Assembly: GCA_011330545.1 (NCBI GenBank)
Contig: DRQI01000509.1
Location: 1 to 7,653 of the forward strand
From: Flavobacteriia bacterium
Lineage (GTDB): Bacteria > Bacteroidota > Bacteroidia > Flavobacteriales > Flavobacteriaceae
Reading direction: 5' to 3'
Length of the DNA stretch: 7,653 nucleotides
The position numbers were made by a program, and so were the translations under genes. Under the pieces are notes generated by a model. The model ran no database searches. It saw only the letters and a program-made list of their open reading frames with translations, and had not been told where the DNA came from. This document shows positions 1 to 6,100 of this stretch, one piece after another. Within the stretch, counting starts at the first letter, position 1. Every line of letters begins with the position of its first letter.

Positions 1-18
1 AACAAGACTTTGGAGGCA

Positions 19-930
19 ATGCTTAAAGTTGTTGAGGTAAAAGACAACGAAATTGTTTTGATGTATGAAAATGGTATTTTCAAAAGTGTACTAACAGCTG
101 GTAGATATCTTTTCTGGAAAGGCTTGATAGATTATAAATTTGTCACTGCAGACTTGAGTAAAATTGAGATTTCAGAACAGATTGACAATGCATTATTCAG
201 CAATTACGAATTGGCAAAACACATTAGGATTTTTGAAGTTGCTGCGTATGAAAAAGCAGTCCTTTTGGTAGATGACATATTTGTAAAAACGTTGAAAGGA
301 GGAACGTATAAATTCTGGAGAAATAACAGTACCGTTAAAATTGTAAAAGCCGATTTACGTCAATTGCAATTAGAAATTGCCGGACAAGAATTGTTGACAA
401 AAGACAAGGCAGCTATCCGTATTAACTTTTATACACAGTATAAAATAACCGATATTGAAAAAGCCTTGTTAGAAAACAAAGACTATGAAAAGCAATTGTA
501 CATTGCTATGCAATTGGCATTGAGGGCATATATTGGTACTTATACCTTAGATGAGTTGCTCGAACGTAAAGATAACATAGCAAAAGCTGTTTTTGAAGAC
601 GTAAGAGAAGCCGCAAATACATTAGGTATAGCCGTGTTGAACTGTGGTATTAGAGATGTTATTTTAACCGGAGAGATGAAAGAGATTATGAATCAGGTTT
701 TGGTAGCACAAAAAAAAGCCCAAGCCAATAGCATTACAAGGCGAGAAGAAACTGCTTCTACACGTAGCTTGCTCAACACAGCAAAATTGATGGAAGATAA
801 TGAGATGTTGTTCAAGTTAAAAGAAATGGAGTATGTTGAAAAAATTGCCGACAAAATCGGTGAGATTTCCGTTTCGGGTAATGGAGGTATTGTAAGGCAG
901 TTAAAAGAGATTTTCTCTGTGGATAAGTAA
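19..930 (+). CDS. Slipin-type SPFH/band-7 family protein (5' end at or beyond window edge)
   Basis: Slipin/stomatin-like SPFH proteins form oligomeric scaffolds on membranes. Numbering from the ATG at 19 (303 residues), the SPFH core spans roughly 70-230. The C-terminal helical part carries the slipin-like stretch QANSITRREETASTRSLLNT (235-254), then a Gly-rich SVSGNGG near 284-290. The N-terminal third contains an ungapped internal repeat: residues 10-52 resemble 77-119, with ENGIFKSVLTAGRYLFW matched by DDIFVKTLKGGTYKFW and ADL at 44-46 matched by ADL at 111-113. No transmembrane segment is visible, although many stomatins have one at the N-terminus. The start is uncertain: the frame stays open to base 1, a TTG lies at 10, and a GGAGG at 12-16 is only 2 nt from the ATG. 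ATG 19 is chosen because the family-like sequence begins there. A strong terminator follows the stop. The family call is firm; the cellular role is unknown. Confidence 0.85.
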   Translation: MLKVVEVKDNEIVLMYENGIFKSVLTAGRYLFWKGLIDYKFVTADLSKIEISEQIDNALFSNYELAKHIRIFEVAAYEKAVLLVDDIFVKTLKGGTYKFWRNNSTVKIVKADLRQLQLEIAGQELLTKDKAAIRINFYTQYKITDIEKALLENKDYEKQLYIAMQLALRAYIGTYTLDELLERKDNIAKAVFEDVREAANTLGIAVLNCGIRDVILTGEMKEIMNQVLVAQKKAQANSITRREETASTRSLLNTAKLMEDNEMLFKLKEMEYVEKIADKIGEISVSGNGGIVRQLKEIFSVDK

Positions 931-939
931 TTGTTATTA

Positions 940-961
940 GGGCACCTATTGGTGCCCTTTT
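940..961 (+). terminator. Rho-independent terminator of the slipin gene
   Basis: A perfect 7-bp GC-rich stem, GGGCACC (940-946) and GGTGCCC (951-957), with a 4-nt TATT loop, is followed directly by TTTT. It begins 10 nt after the slipin stop codon and should end that transcript. Confidence 0.92.
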
Positions 962-977
962 CTTGTTTGTATTCTGT

Positions 978-1023
978 TGCTATTCAGAGGAACAACCAAA
1001 AGAGCGTCGAAGCATCTAAAAAC
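978..1023 (+). repeat. Degenerate REP-like intergenic repeat (copy A)
   Basis: The segment opens with a CTATTCAGAGG version of the (T)GTCATTCAGAGAG motif seen at 1092 and 7172. It continues through a CGTCGAAGCATCTAAAAAC block that parallels GAAGAACCTAAAAAC at 1116-1130. It looks like a decayed member of the TGTCATTC...GAAGAATCT type of repeat that I associate with intergenic DNA in Bacteroidota. No coding potential is seen here. Confidence 0.4.
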
Positions 1024-1058
1024 AAGAATATGATTGGTTAAGGTATAGTATTTTGTTG

Positions 1059-1124
1059 AGATTCTTCACTACGTTCAGAATGACATGCAACTGTCATTCA
1101 GAGAGAGGTACGGCCGAAGAACCT
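1059..1124. repeat. Inverted pair of REP-like repeats forming a long hairpin (copies B and C)
   Basis: Copy B (1059-1085, minus orientation) and copy C (1092-1124, plus orientation) face each other. The inner stem is perfect: GAATGACA (1078-1085) pairs with TGTCATTC (1092-1099) around a 6-nt loop, TGCAAC. The outer ends AGATTCTTC (1059-1067) and GAAGAACCT (1116-1124) pair with one mismatch. The middle is unpaired or poorly paired. There is no U-tract, so it is not a standard terminator; it more resembles a palindromic intergenic repeat or a MITE-like remnant. Copy C is also the first part of the 237-bp direct repeat found again at 7170. Confidence 0.6.
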
Positions 1125-1326
1125 AAAAACTACATTTTTTCGTAACATTGATTACAATTAGAATTGTTGTGATACTTGTAATTTTGCAAAAAAACAAAAC
1201 CATGCGCGATTCAAACTTTTGGTATTATTTTATCATGGTGGTAGTAATCTTACACTTTGTGTTGGGATTTGGGTACTTGATTTACAAACTTTCCCCAAGA
1301 AAAAACGATACAAAGAAAGAAGAAGT
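1090..1326 (+). repeat. Left copy of 237-bp direct repeat flanking the sigma/anti-sigma/receptor module
   Basis: Bases 1090-1326 align without gaps to 7170-7406 (constant offset 6080), with 12 mismatches counted by eye. The repeat contains REP-like copy C, the promoter region and most of the microprotein gene. Similarity stops abruptly on the left, where the bases before 1090 differ from those before 7170. It fades on the right in the microprotein tail codons. Confidence 0.93.
1154..1186 (+). promoter_or_regulatory. Promoter and palindromic candidate operator of microprotein copy 1
   Basis: TAATTTTG at 1179-1186 fits the Bacteroidota -7 consensus TAnnTTTG and lies 15 nt before the ATG at 1202, which implies a very short leader. 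No TTG sits at the ideal -33 distance, although TTG triplets occur at 1148, 1164 and 1167. ACAATT-AG-AATTGT (1154-1167) is a perfect 6+6 inverted repeat just upstream, placed where a regulator could overlap the -33 zone. Everything from 1138 to 1181 is identical in the second copy. Confidence 0.55.
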
Positions 1327-1348
1327 TGCCGATGAAGAGGAAATGTGA
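1202..1348 (+). CDS. Single-span membrane microprotein, copy 1 (48 aa)
   Basis: The protein begins MRDSNFWYYF and has one hydrophobic helix at about residues 6-28 (aromatic, Val/Ile/Leu-rich, with a GFGY turn). A KLSPRKND stretch follows, then a charged tail ending DEEEM. Positive residues directly after the helix suggest that the tail is cytoplasmic. The start at 1202 rather than the in-frame TTG at 1148 is supported by the second copy, where the equivalent upstream frame is stopped by TAA just after the -7 box, and by the TAATTTTG box lying inside the longer reading. I recognise no named family; it resembles small hypothetical proteins of flavobacteria. The gene converges on the sigma gene. 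Function unknown. Confidence 0.75.
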   Translation: MRDSNFWYYFIMVVVILHFVLGFGYLIYKLSPRKNDTKKEEVADEEEM

Positions 1349-1385
1349 AAATGTATCTTTTTTTCGAGTAATATCTCGCCAAGTA

Positions 1386-1907
1386 TCAAATTCCCTTTCT
1401 AATCTTTTGAAATGCAATAGAGAGTTGTGCTTCAACTGTTTTAATAGAAATGCCTAAAATTGTTGCAATCTCTTTATTTTTCAATCCTTTTTGCTTGCTT
1501 AACAACAAGATTTCTTTACAGCGTTTGGGTAGTGTTTCAATGACAACTTTTATCTTTTCAATTTTTTGATGATGTATAAAATTATTTTCATCTAATTGCG
1601 AAATAAGGGCATCGTATTTTAGTTTTTCAAGTAAAGATTCATGTTGTTTTCTCTTTCTAAAAGTATCGACATAAGCATTATGGGCCGAACGGAATAAGTA
1701 CGATTTTAAGGAAGTATTGATTTGAATGGTATTTCGTTTGTCCCAAAGTTTTATAAAAGTGTCTTGTACAATATCCTCTGCATTCGTACGGTCATTTGTA
1801 AATTGCAATATATAAGTACATAGGGAAGTATAGTACAAGCCGAAAATTTTTTTAAAGGCTTGAGTGTCATTTTTTTGTACCTTATTCCATAATGTATTTT
1901 CATCCAT
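1386..1907 (-). CDS. ECF (FecI-like) RNA polymerase sigma factor
   Basis: This is a 173-residue sigma-70 family protein of the extracytoplasmic-function type. Region 2 covers about residues 17-86, including the core-binding and -10-recognising motif AEDIVQDTFIKLWDKR (43-58) and a following basic segment, FRKRKQ. Region 4 covers about 116-168, with LPKRCKEILLLSKQKG and a helix-turn-helix, KEIATILGISIKTVEAQL (145-162), for -35 binding. Regions 1 and 3 are absent, as expected for the class. ATG at 1907 is preferred to the TTG one codon upstream. The gene is divergent from the FecR gene, with 118 bp between the two starts, and convergent with microprotein copy 1, 37 bp from it. By analogy with FecI/FecR systems it should direct RNA polymerase to the fecR-receptor operon. 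The target genes are inferred, not shown. Confidence 0.93.
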   Translation of the reverse strand: MDENTLWNKVQKNDTQAFKKIFGLYYTSLCTYILQFTNDRTNAEDIVQDTFIKLWDKRNTIQINTSLKSYLFRSAHNAYVDTFRKRKQHESLLEKLKYDALISQLDENNFIHHQKIEKIKVVIETLPKRCKEILLLSKQKGLKNKEIATILGISIKTVEAQLSIAFQKIRKGI

Positions 1908-1930
1908 CAAATGAGCGCTGTCACAATAAA

Positions 1931-1961
1931 AAATAGTAGATTTATTATGTAAATATCACAA
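1931..1961 (-). promoter_or_regulatory. Possible housekeeping-type promoter of the sigma gene
   Basis: On the minus strand, TTG (complement of 1959-1961) is followed after 20 nt by TACTATTT (complement of 1931-1938). This is an imperfect match to TTG-N17-23-TAnnTTTG, placed about 24 nt before the ATG at 1907. The spacing is right but the -7 match is weak. Confidence 0.3.
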
Positions 1962-1979
1962 AAATATTAGAAACCTTAA

Positions 1980-2002
1980 GGGTAAATAAACTTTTTTACG
2001 TC
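1980..2002 (+). promoter_or_regulatory. Candidate ECF-sigma promoter of the fecR-receptor operon
   Basis: GGGTAAA starts at 1980 and CGTC lies at 1999-2002, with 15 nt between GGGT and CGTC. CGTC is a common -10 core of ECF promoters, and the spacing is close to the usual 16-17 nt. The element ends 23 nt before the TTG start of the FecR gene. A GAAACCTT at 1970-1977 also resembles an ECF -35 but is too far away (23 nt). If correct, the divergent sigma factor switches on its own anti-sigma and receptor. The assignment rests on pattern only. Confidence 0.4.
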
Positions 2003-2025
2003 ATTGAAATAAATAAGCAAACATT

Positions 2026-3171
2026 TTGGAAGATATAATTATTAGATATATAACAAATACTATTTCAGATGAAGAATTAAAATCTTTGCAAAGCTGGTTG
2101 CGGTCTCCTGAAAACAGAGAAGAATTTAAAGAGATTGTAATAATTAATCAAAGATTAGATGAAAACTATAATGACATAAGTACCGATGCCGCTTATCAAC
2201 AGATTAAAAGCATTACACTTCAAAAAAAGAGAACAACCACAAAATTGTACAAAGCTATTTTTAAATACGCAGCCGTCGGTTTATTATTTATAGGTATCAC
2301 TATCGGTTTGTATGTGATTTTACAAACAGATAAAGAAATCCCCGCCAATCAAATTGTATTGAAGTTTGAAGACGGTACTTTTAGAGTAATAAAAGAAAAT
2401 ATCAACGACGAAATACGCAATGAAAAAGGCAATATTATAGCGAAGGTAGAAGGTGGTACATTGGCTTATGTAAAAAATAACGCTACAAATTTAAAAATAA
2501 CGTACAATGAATTGATAGTTCCCTACGGCAAACGGTTTCAATTAAAAATGTTTGACGGAACCACTGTATTTATCAATACCGGCAGTAAACTAAAATATCA
2601 GGTGTCTTTTGTAAAAGCAAAAATGCGTGAGGTTTTTTTAGACGGTGAGGCCTATTTCAACGTGGCTAAAAACAAGGCTTCTACATTTGTTGTACACACA
2701 AGAGATATGGATATTAGCGTGCTAGGAACTAGATTTAATGTGTCTAGCTATCACGATGAAAATAGTTCTTCAGTAGTATTGCAAGAGGGAAGTATTCAAG
2801 TGAGTAAACCGTCAGAAACTTCTAAAAACGAAAAAAAGTTACTTCTTTTTCCGGGGCAAGAAGTGATAGCAAAAAACAAGATGTTTAAAGTGTCGAAGAG
2901 TGATGTAGAACAACATATAAGTTGGATAAATGGACAGCTGAGTTTTAAGAATGAGCGTTTTGAAAACATTATTAAAAAATTAGAACGGTACTATAATGTT
3001 AATATTGAAAATAATTCATTGCCTTTAAATGATATTCGATATACAGGAACATTTACCAAAGAATCAATAATCGAAGTATTAAATATATTTAAAGAATCAA
3101 CACAATTTAATTATAAAATTGAAGCTAATAAAATTATAATTACTTCACCGGTAAATTCAATCAGCCAATAA
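2026..3171 (+). CDS. FecR-family transmembrane anti-sigma factor with C-terminal DUF4974-like domain
   Basis: FecR proteins bind an ECF sigma factor in the cytoplasm and receive a signal in the periplasm from the STN domain of an outer-membrane protein. In this 381-residue protein the cytoplasmic N-terminus (1-70) starts EDIIIRYITNTISDEELKSL. One membrane helix follows at about 80-99, after the basic run QKKRTTTK. The periplasmic FecR domain lies at about 157-262, with YGKRFQLKMFDGTTVFINTG, VFLDGEAYFNVA, VLGTRFNVSSY and VLQEGSIQV. A DUF4974/STN-like C-terminal domain lies at about 303-374, starting QLSFKNERFENIIKKLERYY. The start must be non-ATG: a stop codon at 2014-2016 leaves only ATT 2023 or TTG 2026, and the next Met is at residue 175. 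TTG 2026 gives the standard family N-terminus. It is followed after 9 nt by the receptor gene, so the two are very probably co-transcribed. Confidence 0.93.
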   Translation: MEDIIIRYITNTISDEELKSLQSWLRSPENREEFKEIVIINQRLDENYNDISTDAAYQQIKSITLQKKRTTTKLYKAIFKYAAVGLLFIGITIGLYVILQTDKEIPANQIVLKFEDGTFRVIKENINDEIRNEKGNIIAKVEGGTLAYVKNNATNLKITYNELIVPYGKRFQLKMFDGTTVFINTGSKLKYQVSFVKAKMREVFLDGEAYFNVAKNKASTFVVHTRDMDISVLGTRFNVSSYHDENSSSVVLQEGSIQVSKPSETSKNEKKLLLFPGQEVIAKNKMFKVSKSDVEQHISWINGQLSFKNERFENIIKKLERYYNVNIENNSLPLNDIRYTGTFTKESIIEVLNIFKESTQFNYKIEANKIIITSPVNSISQ

Positions 3172-3180
3172 ATCAATATC

Positions 3181-6100
3181 ATGAAACAAGTAGGCCATAC
3201 GATTTCTAAAAAATATTTTAAAGCAATACTGTTCTTGTTGGTTTTGGGTTTTGCAAGTTCGGGGCTCATGGCAAAATCAACACTACTGAAAGAGCAAAAA
3301 ATAAGCCTTGACTTGAAAGAAGTTTCCTTATCAGAGGTTCTTTTTAAGATAGAAAGTATAACCGATTTCAGATTTTTTTATAAGAATGATGATGTTGATT
3401 TAGACCGTAAAGTAACTATTAAAGTAAACAAAGCGTCTATTAAAATGGTCTTATCTAAACTGTTTAAAAATGGCAATCTTGATTTTTATATAGTGCAACA
3501 TCAAATCATCCTTAAAAAAAGTTATTTAAGACATCAAAAAAAGTACAAAATTCAAGGAAGAGTTATTGATAAAGAAACCGGAGAGGGCGTACCCTTTTGT
3601 AATATTGTCATCGGAAATACGTATACCGGTACTTCGAGTAATGAATTAGGAGGGTTTGTAATTTATCTAGAATCGTTGCCTTCTACCTTAGTATTTACCC
3701 ATATTAATTATCAAGGGCAAGTTGTAACAGTTTCAAAAACCGCAGACATTGTAGTTGAGCTATCACCTTTAACCCATACCCTTAAAGAAGTTACATTACA
3801 AACAAAGGGTAATGATGGTTATGCCGTAGCATTGGCGAATAAAGCATTCCAAAAAATAAGCAAGTTCTCGTATTCACAAAAATACGGAAGGGCACTGTAT
3901 CGCCAAAAAGCAAAAAACGGAAAAAACTACTCAGAATTTTTAGAGATTATTTTTGACATTCGTTACAATACGGCAGGTATTGAAGATTGGGAAATTATTG
4001 AAGGCAGGTATGCCTTGAAAAAAAACAGTATCAATAATAAAAATTTTACACTTCTCTCACGTTTGGTAAAATCGTTTCAGCCTGATACAAACGACCTTAT
4101 TTTTCCACTACGCACTAATCTTGAAAATTTTTATAAAGTAAGGGTTTTAGATGTAATGAGTAAAACAAACAATAAGATTGCCGTGTTGCAATTTACCCCT
4201 CGAAGGCTTGATGATGTCCCAATATTTAAAGGGAAAGTGTATATAAATACCCGAACGTATGATGTGCTTAAAGTTACCGGAACTATTGTGCGAGATGATA
4301 TCAAATTAATTCGGCTTACAAAAAAGCATTCTTCTAAAAAAAACTATACCCTCTCTTATGAAATGGTTTTTAAGAAAGACCCTATTTTAAATTTGGTAAT
4401 TGATTATATAAAAGTAGACCAAGAGTTTGACTATTATGAAGAAAAGCGTTTTCAAACACATTTGTCGTCTACTTCCAATCTTTCGTTTTTTCAATATTAT
4501 ACGCCTACAAAACGTATAAAATTAGGAAATCGGTTTAAGAGAAACAGTAGTGATTGGGAAAGGTTAAATAAAATTGGTTATGATGAAGAATTTTGGGAAG
4601 CAAACCCTATAGTAAAAAGAACTCCGATAGAAAAAGAAGTAATTGATGCCTTTGAAAAAGACAATATTTTTGAGTCAATTTTTATAAACAGCAGGCAACA
4701 AATTGCCATGTTACAATCAGATTTAGTAGATGACCCGTTTATCAAAGAATTGACGAAAACGGTAAGAGATTATAATAATTTTAATGCTGTTGAAAAAGTA
4801 TACTTGCATACCGATAGAGATATTGCTGCTACGGGTGAAGAATTATGGTATAGTGCCTATACAGTATTAGGCCCTAATCACTATTTTTCGATAAAAAGCA
4901 AGGTACTCCATGTAGATTTGATAAATGCTAAAAATGAGATTATAAGTACACAAATACAGGAGCTTAAAAATGGAAGGGGAAAAGGTTCTGTACAAATTCC
5001 TAAAAATTTACCTTCAGGAATTTACCAGCTCAGGGCATATACCAACTGGATGCGAAATTTTGATGACACGTTCTTTTTTTATAAAACAGTTCGCATTATA
5101 AATAATCAAATAGATAAAAAATACGAGTTGGCTCAGCATTCGCAGATAGACCTTCAATTTTTTCCTGAAGGCGGAGATGCCATTGTAAATTTAAAAAGTA
5201 AAATTGCCTTTAAAGCCATAGGTAATGACGGACTTGGGAAAAAAGTAACGGGGAAAATTATCGATTCAAAAAATAAGCGAGTTGCAAATTTGAATGCCAT
5301 AGACCGCGGTGCCGGAATTTTTTATTTACAACCTAAAGAAGGAGAATCTTATATAGCCGTATTAGATGATAATTCAACCTATCCGCTTCCTAAGGTTAAA
5401 AATCAAGGTTATGTAATGGCTGTTGACAATAGGAGTTCAAGAACTATAAAGGTAAAAATTTTGGCAAGCCAAAACCTAAAAAACAAGCCGTTTTATGTAC
5501 TTGGACACATGCGAAATAAAAAATATTATCAAGGTAAATTTGAATTTGGCGGTGCTGCTGTTGTTGATTTTGAAATCCCGAAAAACAGGCTTCCTAGCGG
5601 TGTTATGACACTTACACTTTTTGATAGCGATAAAAAACCCCAAAGCGAACGTATAGTTTTTGTAAACAACCAAGAAGAATTGGTAATTCAAACCAAATTA
5701 CATACAACTTCTTTTAAGGCTCGAGATAAGGTTGTATTAGATGTGTTGATTACAGATACAGATGGCAGGCCGGTTTTTACAGATTTTTCTATAGCCGTTA
5801 CAGATGCCGGTAGAGTACCCAAAGAAACAAATGCAGCAAATATGCTAAGCTACTTTTTATTACAATCTGAGGTGAAAGGGAACATAGAAAATCCGGCATC
5901 TTTTTTTAAAGACCAAAAACCCGCTACAAGATCAAGGTTAGATTTGGTGATGCTCACACATGGCTGGAGGCGGTTTAATTGGGAAAAAATACAGCAGCAG
6001 CGGTTTGACTCAATCAAAAAATTTCCTTTCTATGAAGGCTTAAGTATTTCGGGTACTGCAAAAACCCTATATAATCACTTGTTAACAAATGCAACGTTAG

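Noticed and set aside
1148..1201. An 18-residue N-terminal extension of microprotein copy 1 starting from TTG
   Set aside because: It runs through the TAATTTTG promoter box, and the equivalent frame in the second copy contains a TAA stop, so translation starts at the ATG.
1365..1378. CGAG-TAATAT-CTCG hairpin between microprotein copy 1 and the sigma gene as a terminator
   Set aside because: The stem is only 4 bp, and the T-run lies on the wrong side for both strands.
1250..1435. Minus-strand ORF overlapping microprotein copy 1 and the sigma gene end
   Set aside because: It is antisense to a conserved coding sequence, shows no family resemblance, and overlaps the sigma-factor helix-turn-helix end in another frame.
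5476..5691. Minus-strand ORF inside the receptor gene
   Set aside because: It is a shadow of the long plus-strand reading frame, with low-complexity composition and no recognisable motif.
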